Shown here one piece after another: positions 23,031 to 32,960 of a stretch of 64,000 nucleotides of DNA. The position numbers and the translations under genes are program-made. Position 1 is the first letter of the stretch. Each line of letters begins with the position of its first letter. The notes under the pieces are model-generated. The model had not been told where the DNA came from. It saw only the letters and a program-made list of their open reading frames with translations, and made no database searches. Origin of the DNA: Piliocolobus tephrosceles (Eukaryota > Chordata > Mammalia > Primates > Cercopithecidae); assembly GCF_002776525.5 (NCBI RefSeq), contig NC_045446.1:69604047-69668046 (forward strand). Reading direction: 5' to 3'.

Positions 23031-24930
23031 TTCCAGCCGAGCACTGGCTTTGCAATCGCATTGTTAAGGATCATGGCAGCGGCAGGAAATCTGAAGGGCC
23101 CCACAGGTCTGCGCGAGGGAGGATTTTACAGCACGGAACAGATTCAGACAGATCGGGGATTTCAGTGGGAGGGGACGAGAGGTTTCAGGACGCTGGAATG
23201 TGGCAAAAACAAAACACTCCCCACCCATGCACACCACCATCTCCTGACTGCGGGCTGGGGGGAAGGGAGGAGTTCAGGGCCAATGTGTCCCAGACTTCAG
23301 CGTTCCCCACGGCTCTGTCAGGGCTGGGGTGGCTTATCCCTCTACAGACGAAAATCAAGATTTAAAAGCACACTCTTACTGTGGTTTCTCTATCAACGCC
23401 TATCAACGTGATACACAAGCTGCGGCGCTGGAGGGAAGCGGCGAGACGGGGAGAATAAACGCAACAGAAGCAAACTGCTGTCTGCAGAGGGGAGAGGCGA
23501 GGGGACTGAAGCCATACCCGGCCCCAGCCCCATGCCGTCCGCATCAGCTCCGGGCTAGCCCAGGAAACCAGGAATAGGTGTAGGTAAGGGTGGCAGCCCG
23601 GCGGAGCCAGCGTTCTACTCCCTCTAACCCCTCGCCAGCTTGGGCCTGGATGGCTGGGCTGCCTGGGAATCTCCAAGGGGGACCAGGCACCGTGGGCAGG
23701 TTTCTAAACACGCGAAGGGCACAGGGTGTGAAAGACGAGGAGGGGCGCCCAGGAAGGGCGGAAAAGAGGGGTTTTGGGGCTCCCCAGGACACCAAGTCAG
23801 TTTCTGAAAACAGCGTTCCCTGGAAGGCCTTCCAACACCTCCGAGAGAAGACTTAGAGCTCTGAAGACTCAACGAAACCTGAGTTCTGACTGACTCCTCC
23901 TCTGCGATCAATTCCGGATGCCCCCACCGAGTCCCTGCCTCGGTAACCGGTTCTTTGGGGACAGCAGCATCAGCACCCTACGCCCATCGCACAAGTGGGC
24001 GCCGTGGTTCGAGGCGTATCCTAGCTACCCGGGCCGGGGTGGGGGCGCCCCGGTACTTACACTCCCCAAGCAGGCAAACTTTAAGGCTTGTCTTTCGAGA
24101 ACCGGGTGCTGGCATCACAGTTCCGGGTGATCACCGAGCAGCTTATGTAATTGCCCGCGATGCCGTTCGGCAGATCTCTCTCCTTACGCGTCCTGAGAGC
24201 TCAGTATATGGGCACCCTTTTCCCCCCACCCCCTACCCCGGCGATAGGAATCCCGAGCGTGCCCCACTGCCACCTTCTACAAAGCAGCAGGGTGATCTTG
24301 TGTGCTAGTCAAACACCAAGCCAGCATGCAGGTTCCAGCAAAACCCTGGCTGCCTCCCTGCGCCCCTTTCAGTGCGTTGATGGTTTACGGATAACTGCAT
24401 CTCTATAAACCCTCTCTCCAGGGTTAGGGGGTGGGAGGGAGTTAGAGATAGGGTGGGGGGTTGGCGCGGTACTGTTGAGGGCTCCTCACCCAAATGAACA
24501 GTAATGCACTTATCCACATGGACGCGGGTGCATAAATCGCCTTAACGTTTTGCCCTGAAAGGGGAGCCAATTTCCAAAGTTAAGGATCACGCAGTTGAAT
24601 TTCCAGTACTTTCCAACCTCGCCTAGGCGGGGGCAGGCAGCTAACTGGCCCGACCACCCCGCCAAGAAGGACTCACTAGTTGAACCCCCCGCCCTTCACC
24701 CAAGTAGTTGGTTGTGTATTCCTCTGTTGGCGTGTGTGTACACACACACACACATACACACACACGCCGCCCCACTACCTTCCCGTCTGCTCCTCCAATG
24801 TAACGACCGCATTTAAAAATGGCAATTAAAATGACTAAGGAGCTCGGTGATCACATTTCAACCCTGGGCACATTTCCCGAAGCTGGGGGTGAGAGTAGTC
24901 ACACAGTCACACTCACACCCGGGAGCCCTC
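23031..24930. other. Inter-island region, moderately CpG-rich, no recognised exon
   Basis: CpG stays above genome background, especially 23400-24200 (GGGCGCCGTGG, GGGGGCGCCCCGG, TTACGCGTCCTG). No repeat except the GT/AC run at 24731-24766. A consensus-like plus-strand splice donor (GTAG|GTAAGG) lies at about 23583/23584, but nothing upstream proves an exon. Open frames here are short and overlapping. Confidence 0.5.
24731..24766. repeat. GT/AC microsatellite with 16-bp palindromic core
   Basis: CGTGTGTGTACACACACACA followed by CATACACACACACAC. The core 24732-24747 is a perfect palindrome and the whole run alternates purine and pyrimidine. Confidence 0.93.
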
Positions 24931-25582
24931 CAAGCGTCCATCCGGCGGCTGCAGCCTCAATTGGCTCCGAGACGAACGTCAATACCGCGGCCGGGCGTCC
25001 GGTGGGGAGACGCGGGCGACCCACGGGTTGCAGAGGGCGAGGAGCTCGGGTCGCATCTCCGGGTTGAGCTCCAACCACCGCCCGTGCGGGGCTGCTGCAG
25101 CCGGCACTTGCCCCGCAGGGCAGGCTGCGGCCGCTGAAGCCCGGCGCTGCCTCGCGGGCTCCTCCAACGCCCGCCGGGAGCCTGGGGCGGGCTGGTTTGC
25201 AGAGGGGCTGCAGGCAACGGGGCTGGGGCGGGGAAGGGGAGCCGGGAGAGGCAGACGAACCTGGGGCGCGCCGCCTCCCTCCCACCCGCCTCCCACCTCC
25301 CTGCCCTCCCCCAGCCCTTGCTCCCAGGCTCCAGTCCGCGGCGGGCTCCGGGGGCTGCGGCGGCTCGGGGCTCCAGACCAGCTTGCCCCTCGACCACCCG
25401 CGACCTAGCTAGCCTCCCTCCTCTCGGGCCAGGGGAGCAGGCAAACATCTCCCGGAGCCCTCGGCAGCCGGGCGAGCTACCCGAACCCTGCCCGGGCCAG
25501 CAGTGCAGAGGACGATGGAGCTGGCGAGGCGTCGCCGCGGTCCCCAAGGCGCTTTTCCGTAGAGCGGATCACGCCGCCTTAC

Positions 25583-25920
25583 CGTGGCTGCAGGCTGCTA
25601 CCGCCGGGGAAGCCGGGAGGAGGGCGGCAGGGAGGCAAGGCGCCGCGCCGGTGGCTCCGCTCTCTCTCGGCGGCGCGACTCCACTGCTCCGCGAGCCGGA
25701 GCGGGGCGCCCAGGAAGGAGTAGGTCCGGGCTCTGCGCTCAGCTCCAGCGAGACCAACAATAGCTCCCGCGGGGAGCGGAGCCCCAGCGAGCCTCCAGCC
25801 GCGCGCGCACGCCCGGCTCCCGCTCCCGGCCGCTCCCGGCCGGCGTCCCTGCCAGCACTGCTGCCCCACATGAAACAGCTGCAATCCCGAGGCTTCTGGG
25901 GGTTGGGGCGGGTGTGCGCG
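25583..25920 (-). other. Putative first exon (leftward gene), gene not recognised
   Basis: Read on the minus strand, the sequence runs from just below a TATTAAA box to GCAGCCACG|GTAAGG, a near-consensus 5' splice site (last exon base 25583, intron from 25582). The 5' boundary is inferred from box spacing and is uncertain by tens of bases. Two reading frames are open across it. One has an ATG at 25871 in weak context and runs past the donor. The other belongs to a longer frame (25579-26655) whose TAA stop is formed by the GTAA of the donor itself, so splicing would remove it. Composition suggests a mostly 5'-UTR exon. No partner exon is recognisable in 1-25.5 kb, so intron 1 may span the left part of the window. 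Confidence 0.45.
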
Positions 25921-25945
25921 CGCGTGTGTGAGTGTGTGTGTGTGT
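25912..25945. repeat. Alternating purine-pyrimidine run (Z-DNA type)
   Basis: GTGTGCGCGCGCGTGTGTG (25912-25930), one A, then a GT run to 25945. It lies where the minus-strand start site is expected. Confidence 0.85.
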
Positions 25946-25951
25946 TTAATA
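25945..25951 (-). promoter_or_regulatory. TATA-like box (TATTAAA)
   Basis: Plus strand TTTAATA equals TATTAAA on the minus strand, an isolated AT-rich heptamer inside the CpG island. Position fits a start near 25915-25925. It could also be chance. Confidence 0.4.
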
Positions 25952-26104
25952 GCTTCCCTTCTCTTCTTCCCCTCCCTGCCTGCTCGCCTGCCTGCCTCCG
26001 TCCCCCACCCTCGCTCTCTTACACACAGAAAGAGAGGGCGAGCGAGAGAGAGAGAGACACACAAACGCACACGCACACGCAGGTTACATGAATGGGAGGC
26101 GGGA

Positions 26105-26111
26105 GCCAATC
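26105..26111. promoter_or_regulatory. CCAAT box
   Basis: GCCAATC on the plus strand, GATTGGC on the minus strand, flanked by GGAGGCGGGAG. About 155 bp upstream of the TATTAAA box in the minus direction; NF-Y sites work in either orientation. Confidence 0.5.
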
Positions 26112-26226
26112 CTATGAGGCCGGCAAGCCGCGCGGCGCACGGGCGCTGGGAGCAGGGCTGCCCTCCGGCGCCGGGGGGCGCCACGCAGGTGATGGGCGCC
26201 TCTCCGGGGGCCACGCGCGGCCGCTC

Positions 26227-26495
26227 CCTCACCCCAGTCTCGGTTCCTCTCTCTCCTTCCCCCTTCCTCTCCGCCGCCTTCTCCATCTTCTCTCCTTTTA
26301 CCTCCTTTGCTTTCTCGAGTTCTCCGAGTCTCTCAGTTCGGTATCTTTCTTGATCTCTTTCTTCTTTTACCCTCCTTGCTTGCTTTCTCTCCCCCTTTCT
26401 GAAACTTTCTCTTTTCCTTTCTGGACTTCCTTGTACTTCCTCTCCTCTTGCCTTTTGTTCTCTTTCCTCCTCCTTTGACATTCTCTCCAGGGTCC
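26227..26495. repeat. Long pyrimidine-rich tract (purine-rich on minus strand)
   Basis: About 270 bp of mostly C/T with only scattered purines (TCCTCTCTCTCCTTCCCCCT, CTTTCTTCTTTTACCCTCCT). This explains the long minus-strand frame rich in E/K/R codons (GAG, AAG, AGA). May form triplex (H-DNA) upstream of the minus-strand promoter. Confidence 0.85.
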
Positions 26496-26499
26496 CCGT

Positions 26500-26954
26500 A
26501 GCAGGGTCTGGTCTCCTCTCCCTCCTCTTCGCCTTTCCCTGGGTCTCTCTGGGGCCTACGGCCTCCCTTCTGCCTGCCCGCTGGATGTTACTCCACACCC
26601 CCCACCCCAGCACTTTTCTAGGGACGGTCTCTTTCAAGTTGCTACTGCAGCACAATCAGAGGTAATTAAGAGCTAAGATCTTGAGTTCCTTCCTCAGGCA
26701 TGCAAGATGCCCAAAGAAAGACCCTCCTTCCTCGGACAACTTCCCCAAAACCATGGTAACAGCTACTGAGTCGTGATAACAATCACTTAAAAAATAGCAG
26801 TGATTGCAGTCCAAGAGATTTCTGTCCCTCGAATGTCTGGATCGTGATGGCAAGCACATTTCCAAGAGAAGGGCATTTTTATGTGATGAGAGTGGTAGTT
26901 TGACTGAGTGGCAACTTGGAAGGGCTTTGGGGAAGAGACTGGAGGAATTCCCAC
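26500..26954. other. No gene seen; flank of CpG island 2
   Basis: CpG falls off. A plus-strand GAG|GTAATT near 26659/26660 is donor-like but unsupported. Confidence 0.4.
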
Positions 26955-27125
26955 TCCAGCCCTGCTGCCTGCTGGCTGTAGGACTTAGTGCGAGCCATTT
27001 CCCCTTACCCGGCTTCAGTTTTCTCATCTATAAAATGGATGATACCGACTTCACCAGTTATGGTGAGGATTAGAAGAGAGAACAATGGAAAGAAAGCACT
27101 GGGTGTATATGAGACGCTTAATTTA
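26955..27125 (+). repeat. MIR SINE
   Basis: GCTGTAGGACTTAGTGCGAG, GGCTTCAGTTTTCTCATCTA, TAAAATGGATGATACCG. Confidence 0.85.
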
Positions 27126-27604
27126 CATTAGTTTCCTTCTTTAAGACAACTTCCTTCATGATCTTCTGCTACACTGTGTCTCTCTGATCTAAAGTAGTTA
27201 ATGAAGGAGGAAATGTGACAATGCTAATTTCACATAAATGTGAAAGGAGGGGTAGGCTATTTTGAAAACTCTTCTGTGTGGTGAGGAGACTGTCTAGCCA
27301 GTTGCCATATGCTGATTATAAAGGCATCACAGATTATAAACGTGGGGTGCTGGAATGCCCCTTCAACATCTCATAACTAGGGCATCTCAGAAAGGCAGGG
27401 ATGGGTTGGGGTGGGTGGGAAGTTTCCACACAATCTGTCTAATCTATTTTTAAAATCTTTATGATAAGTGTACAGTGACCAGTGACAAAGCCTCTGAGAT
27501 TAACTAAAATGTTGAGTCTCTGCCTTTGAATAGCATTTATCAACTTTGTGTCCTCACTGCAGACATCAAATGCTGGGCACCAGCTGTGATTGGCAGTTAG
27601 ATTT
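27126..27604. other. No gene seen
   Basis: Unassigned. Confidence 0.5.
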
Positions 27605-27730
27605 AGTCCTTCAACAAATATTTGTTGACCACCTACTTTGTGGCAGGTGCTGTGATAGGTCTCGGCATTCAGTGGTGAGGCAAACAGGCCTTGTTTTCCG
27701 AGCTTACAGTTCAGTAGGCATGTTTTATGA
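27605..27730 (-). repeat. L2 LINE 3' end, antisense
   Basis: CTTCAACAAATATTTGTTGA, CCACCTACTTTGTGGCAGGT, GCTTACAGTTCAGTAGG: the reversed L2 terminus. Confidence 0.85.
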
Positions 27731-28189
27731 ATGTATACTGAGAAAATGAGACACATGTACCTGAAGGAGTAACATTGGTTTGGTGGACAACTTCTTTCAT
27801 TACAGGAGATCCAAGACAGGGAGTATAAGAAAGGGATCTTTGAGAGTGATAATTTTGCAAACCACTTTCAGTCTATGCATTTCATTTGACCAGTGAGAAA
27901 AATGAGACCCAGATGCTAAAAGTAGTGGGTAAAAGTAGGTTAAAGTATGTTGAGAAACAAAAAATATATATAGTTTCAAAGTATCTGCCCACATGATACT
28001 GATTAATTTCAAAGGAGAAAATAGTAGCTTTTCAATGGAAAACCTGAAAGACTCCATGTTGAGTGATTAAAATCAGTATTACCAGGAATGTGACAAATAG
28101 ACATCATGTGGCCCCTGATATAGTACACTGGAAGGGCATATCACTTCTGTGATATTCCTGGTAGACACGAATAACCTGAATCTAATCAT

Positions 28190-29170
28190 GAAGGATGCCC
28201 AGTGGAATTGTTGGGAGTAAGGGAAGATTTCCCATAGGAGGTGACATTCAAGCTGAGAATTTGTTGTTTTTTGTTTTGTTTTGAGACAGTTTCTCACTCT
28301 GCCACCCAGGCTGGAGTGCAGTGGTACCATCTTGGTTCACTGAAGCCTCAACATCCTGAGCTCAAGTGATCCTCCCATCTCAGCCTCTTGAGTAGCTGGG
28401 ACCACAGGCACATGACACCACACCACACCACACCAAACTAATTTTGTTTGTTTGTTTTACAGATGAGGTCTCACTGTGTTGCCCAGGCTGGTCTCAACTA
28501 CCATCAATCCTCTGGCCTAGGCCTCCCAGAGTGCTGGGATTACAGGTGTGAGCCACCATACCTGGCCTCAAGCTGAGTTTTGAAGGCAAGGAATTAGCTA
28601 GACCATGAAAAGAGGGGAGATGCTTTTTAGGTACAGGTAACAGTATGATGACATGGACAAAAGCATGAGATACTCATAGCAGAGTTGAGCATATTCGGGG
28701 AGGGTCTTGGAGGAGTCTAGAGGAGTCCTAAAGTCTAGGATCGGATTTTGATAGGGCCTGAAGGAGGCTAAGGATCCAAACATCCTGAAAGTTCAGGTAC
28801 TGGGGTAGAAGTAGGGTAGACAATTAATGAAGGTTTTTAAGAAGAGGAAGGATGTGATCTTAAGTGTGTTTTTAAAAGATAATTTGGCAGCAGTGTAGAG
28901 AAATGGATTAACTGGAGTGACTTAGGAAGACTAGAGGCAGGAATAAGTAGGTCATTTAGGTAAACTTAGGCAGTTGCAGTGAAGCCAGATAAGGGAGGGG
29001 AGATTTGAGAGAGATTAAGGATGATTTTGGTTTCTGATTGGATGGGGTTACGGAGAAGCCCAAAGTGACACTCAGTTTTCAAGCTTGGATATCTCAATAG
29101 AAGGTGGTACTTACTCACTGCAATGTCAAGAGTATTCAGGAGGAAGTAGAATTCAGGGAGAATTTTAGAG
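28190..29170. repeat. Old dispersed repeat, same class as 11945-12280, split by an Alu
   Basis: CCCATAGGAGGTGACATTCA, GAATTAGCTAGACCATGAAA, AAGGTTTTTAAGAAGAGGAA, GGATGTGATCTTAAGTGTG, TTTGGCAGCAGTGTAGAGAA and GATTTTGGTTTCTG follow a known but here unnamed ancient element ('ggtgacatttgagctggg...tgatcactctggctgc...'). The Alu at 28265-28566 interrupts it. Confidence 0.6.
28265..28566 (-). mobile_element. Alu, old (AluJ-like), antisense
   Basis: T/G-rich tail on the left, GAGACAGTTTCTCACTCTGC, ends GTGAGCCACCATACCTGGCC. Target duplication TCAAGCTGAG on both sides. A CACAC-type expansion lies mid-element near 28410-28435. Confidence 0.95.
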
Positions 29171-29334
29171 GGGGAAAAAAAGATCAGTTGCTACCATGTT
29201 ATAATCTAACTCTATAGCTAACCTGAGATTCTCCTATATGGCTGCTCTGTGCCATAGGAAACACTAGTTGTAAAATTCAGCCTAAGACCTCCAAATAGCC
29301 AGCACTATCTGTTTTTCTGTATTACCCAGAAAAA

Positions 29335-29725
29335 CAGGAGATTGGATATAATGACAGTACATTATTGTAATAATGGGAAAAAAATGGAAGCAGCCTAAAT
29401 GGTCAAATAAAATAAGTAAATTGGAGGACAGCTTTTGTTGGAATATTATGCAGCTACTCGAAAGTGTTTTTGCAGTTTTTCATGCCATAAAAAAGTTACT
29501 ATTGGCATATATAATATTTTAAAAGAGAATTCAAAATTATTAGCTACATAAAAACCCTCTTGCAAAAAAGTCTGAAAAAAATGCCAAATATTAACCGTGT
29601 TTTCCTCTGGGTGATGGGGTTATGAGTAATGTGTATTTTCTTCTTTATACTTTTTCTGGTATTTTATAATCTTCCTACTGTAAACATTCATTATTCCATT
29701 ATAAAAACTTTTTAAAGCTGCCATT
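29335..29725 (+). mobile_element. Old L1 (L1M) 3' fragment
   Basis: GGAAGCAGCCTAAATGGTCA, GTTGGAATATTATGCAGCTA, CTCTGGGTGATGGGGTTATG and the TTTATACTTTTTCTGGTATT end in sense order. Confidence 0.85.
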
Positions 29726-31054
29726 AAAAAAACACAAAGACATGGCCATGATCATTCCCCCCACCCCCCTACTTTATCCCTTTTCAATCCACCCTTTCCA
29801 CTCCTCCTGAAGAGTAAGTGCGTTTTGAGATTTATCTTTGAGAGTGAAATAAGGAGGCATTTAGCAAATCAGGGGAAATTCTTAGCTGGACTAGAGAGGA
29901 GGAGAGGGCATTCTTATGGAGGCAGATACATTATAAGAGCTGTTGAAACTGTACATATTAAAGATGTTTGCGTTGCCCTTATTGATTCTGTGATATGTTA
30001 TAAGGAAAAGAAAACATACAGTGGGGTCAAGAAAATGTGAGTCTTTAAAGGGCAAGTTTTAATTAGCAAAGGTATTTATTTGCAAAAAATCCTTCCCTTC
30101 AGAGTCCAGCAGTTACTAGAAAATTGTTTCAGGGAGTAAGTACTTCAAAGCAAGAAGACACTGAGGAGCAAGAGGCAATGCCTCATGCCTGTTGTCTGAC
30201 ACCACATCAAATATGCAAGTTGGTTACTTAGGATTTGGACACCTACTGATAAACGCCATCAAACTTCCATAATTAGAGGGTGAGAAAAGTGCCTGCCAGA
30301 GGATAGTCTCGGTCTTTGGAAAGGTTGCTGTAAATAGTTCCCTCGTAAGGTTCCATCTGCATCTCTGATTTTTCATCTCACAGAAATATTTACCCTGTGG
30401 GTAATTTCCCCAACCTAATAATAATAACACCTTACACAGCATGGTCCTTTCACCTTTTCAAAGGGCCTCCACATCTGTTGATAGACTCAATCCTTGTACC
30501 CACCCCTGCTGGAATCCTACTTCCAGTGTGAGCCAAGAGGAACCCAGAGAGGTTCAAACAAAGAGTCAGAGCAGGGGCTAGAACTAAAAGAAGGAATAAA
30601 AGACATTCTTAGAGAGCCTTCTGTGTGGTGCAGGAGCTTCCACGGTGTGTTATCACATAGAATTGTTGTGATAACTAGAGAGGGAGAATGAGCACACTGA
30701 GGCTTGTGAGGTTCTGGCTCAGCCAAATCAGAATCAGAATCCAGCTTTCCAGAACTCCCAAGCCACTTGCCTTTCTCAGCACAGCCCCATTTTTAAAAGC
30801 CACGAGGTGAGACTGGTGGTGATTTTCTGTCTGACTGACTCCATTTAATCCGTGAGCTGTCTTTCTGCGAGGTTTGTCTAACCTATGAGTTGTCTTTCTG
30901 TCTTATAGGAATTAGAAGCTAGTGTTTGGGGATTTGGTGATAAACAATGACTTTTGGATTATCTCACAGAAAATAAGGGGAAAGCCTCTGCTTGGGTTCA
31001 CCATACATACTCACTTTTAGGGAAATGATTAGAGTTTGTCCTCCATTTCACCCC
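29726..31054. other. No gene seen
   Basis: Unassigned. Weak antisense MIR traces near 30430-30750 (TTTTCAAAGGGCCTCCAC; ATAACTAGAGAGGGAGAATG). Some tandem-like similarity around CTGTCTTTCTG (about 30858 and 30892). Confidence 0.45.
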
Positions 31055-31135
31055 TCATCCTGAAATGTTTAGCAAAGTATTGGCACTTACAGGTTCTTAG
31101 TAAATATTTTTTCACTGAGTGAAGAAATGAATGCT
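31055..31135 (+). repeat. L2 LINE 3' terminus
   Basis: GCAAAGTATTGGCACTTACA, TTCTTAGTAAATATTTTTTC, GAAGAAATGAATG. Confidence 0.65.
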
Positions 31136-31139
31136 AATA

Positions 31140-31340
31140 ACAACAATAGCTAGCATGCATTGAGTGATGTGCCAGGGGATGAGCAAACAGCACTATGGTA
31201 TTTAAATTGTAATGCTATACTTTGTGGGAGATAAAATTATTATCCCTAATCCATGGGTCAGAAAGCTGAGAAGTTAAGCAAATTATACAGTCACATAACT
31301 AATAAATGGCAAGGCCAAAGTCCACCTTGGATTACTCTTA
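31140..31340 (-). repeat. MIR SINE, antisense
   Basis: TAGCTAGCATGCATTGAGTG, ATTATTATCCCTAATCCATG, AGCTGAGAAGTTAAGC, AACTAATAAATGGCAAGGCC. Confidence 0.8.
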
Positions 31341-31352
31341 GCTACCACACTG

Positions 31353-31460
31353 TGTTGGATGGATGGATGGATGGATGGATGGATGGATGGATGGATGGAT
31401 GGANNNNNNNNNNGGATGGATGGATGGATGGATGGATGGATGGATGGATGGATGGATGGA
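31353..31460. repeat. (GGAT)n array containing a 10-base N gap
   Basis: Perfect GGAT units on both sides of N positions 31404-31413. True array length is unknown; the Ns show the assembly could not resolve it. The frames across it are artefacts. Confidence 0.97.
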
Positions 31461-31486
31461 CAGATACAATTAATAATACCAGCAGT

Positions 31487-31765
31487 GCGCCGGGCGCGGT
31501 GGCTCAGGTCTGTAATCCCAGCACTTTGGGAGGTTGAGGTGGATCACCTGAGGTCAAGAGTTTGAGACCAACCTGACCAACATGGAGAAACACCATCTCT
31601 ACTAAAAATACAAAATTAGCCAGGCGTGGTGGCCCATGCCTGTAATCCCAGCTACTTGGGAGGCTGAGGCAGGAGAATCTCTTGAACCTGGGAGGTGGAG
31701 GTTGTGGTGATCCGAGATTGTGCCGTTGCGCTACAGCCTGGGCAACAAGAACGAAACTCCATCTC

Positions 31766-31806
<41 letters not shown>
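31487..31806 (+). mobile_element. Alu (AluS-like), full length with (AAT)n tail
   Basis: GCCGGGCGCGGTGGCTCAGG start, two monomers, tail converted to about 15 AAT units (31767-31806). Begins about 25 bp downstream of the GGAT array. Confidence 0.96.
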
Positions 31807-31808
<2 letters not shown>

Positions 31809-31954
31809 AGCAGTGAAGTGAGCTCTGCATGAACGGCAATACATTTTATGGTATGGCTACTCTTGTCCATTACTCTTCATGGTTGCACCCTGTTTATTTC
31901 CTTCATTGCATATTTTACAAGCTGCAGTTACTTGTTTCTGCATTCCTTTTACTG

Positions 31955-32105
31955 TTAACGTCTGCCTAACTGCAATCAATGTAAGTTTCATAAGTGGAGT
32001 GACCAGGAGTGTCTTGTTCACTGTTGTGATCCTCAGCACCTAGCACAGTGCTTGCCACAAAGTTAAGTGTTCAGTAAATATTTCTAAAATGAATGAATAA
32101 ATGTG
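31955..32105 (+). repeat. L2 LINE 3' end
   Basis: GTGTCTTGTTCACTGTTGTG, CCTAGCACAGTGCTTGCCAC, CAGTAAATATTTCTAAAATG and a TGAATGAATAAATG tail. Confidence 0.85.
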
Positions 32106-32849
32106 GGCTCCCATACTTCTTAAGCAGTGGAATGCCTGCAAGCATATATATATACCTATGCACTGTTGATAGGCGGTATTTTACACAAATTTACTCTATC
32201 TCCCTGCCAACAGTATACTTTCTGCCTTTGAGGGCATATGGCTTGGGCAGTGGGGCTCAAATTCAGATGAGCCTGTAATGGTTCTGATGTCAGATTGTAC
32301 TCCTCCACTGACATTTGCTCTCAGAGAGCAGGGAATACACTGATCAGAAAACAGTAGCATCTGTTGTGGTCAAAGGTAACGAGATGGCAAAACTCCGTGG
32401 TGGAAGCATCCCCTGATTAGGTCAGGCCCCACTCTCACAACAGAGAGGCACTGTATCAGCTGACATTGCTTGCGTAATGTTTCTTTCTGAGGGCTGGTCT
32501 CCTTAAAAAGAGCTCTCCTAAAGCAGTCTCCTGCATGCTTAATGCCATGTGATACTCTCCAAAAGGGATGCGCCAATTTTTTGTCCTATATCTTCCCATC
32601 ATTTGCCTAACAGACTTCCTTGCCACTCATGTGAATTTGCCTTTTTCATGCATCAGGTGACAGGTGCTAGTCTTCTGCAAAAGTAAATTACACCCATTTC
32701 TTAGTCTTGCAAGTCTGCAGCCTTCATTAGATCTGCATATTTGTCCAGAGGACCATGGGTGAGGTAATCAAGAATGAAACAGACAGAATAAACAAAAGAG
32801 CCTCCACTAAATGAGCAAAGCCTCTGTGGGGTAATTCTAATGATGGTCA
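32106..32849. other. No gene seen
   Basis: Unassigned. Short AT run TATATATATA near 32144. Confidence 0.5.
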
Positions 32850-32960
32850 TGTAAATGATGTGTCAGACACTGACCTAAAGCCTTACATATATTCATACAT
32901 TTAATCCATACAACAACCCTATAAAATCAATTCTTTACTACTCCCAAATCAGACTGCAAT
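32850..32960 (-). repeat. MIR fragment, antisense
   Basis: GTGTCAGACACTGACCTAAA, TACATTTAATCCATACAACA, CCCTATAAAATCAATTC. Confidence 0.7.

Larger units (their letters stand above)
24940..26260. promoter_or_regulatory. CpG island 2, main promoter candidate
   Basis: About 1.3 kb of GC-rich, CpG-dense sequence with several GGGCGG/CCGCCC-type boxes (GGCTGGGGCGGGGAAGG; GGAGGCGGGAGCCAATCC). It contains a CCAAT box, a TATTAAA box on the minus strand and a strong minus-strand splice donor, so it most likely drives a leftward transcript. Divergent transcription to the right is possible, since CCAAT also reads on the plus strand. Confidence 0.88.

Noticed and set aside
22405..23067. 220-codon plus-strand protein in CpG island 1
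   Set aside because: Overlaps an equally long antisense frame; composition alone explains both.
23575..23592. Plus-strand splice donor GTAG|GTAAGG as a rightward first exon
   Set aside because: Good motif, but no promoter element or coding frame ties to it; left as a possibility in the inter-island entry.
25318..26091. 257-codon plus-strand frame
   Set aside because: GC-rich, P/A/R-rich translation of a CpG island opposite the candidate exon; no domain.
25579..26655. 358-codon minus-strand protein
   Set aside because: Mostly low-complexity K/E/R and HTHT runs from purine and GT tracts; no domain. Kept only as a structural finding about the donor.
31253..31565. DGWM-repeat protein
   Set aside because: Translation of the GGAT array across Ns into an Alu.
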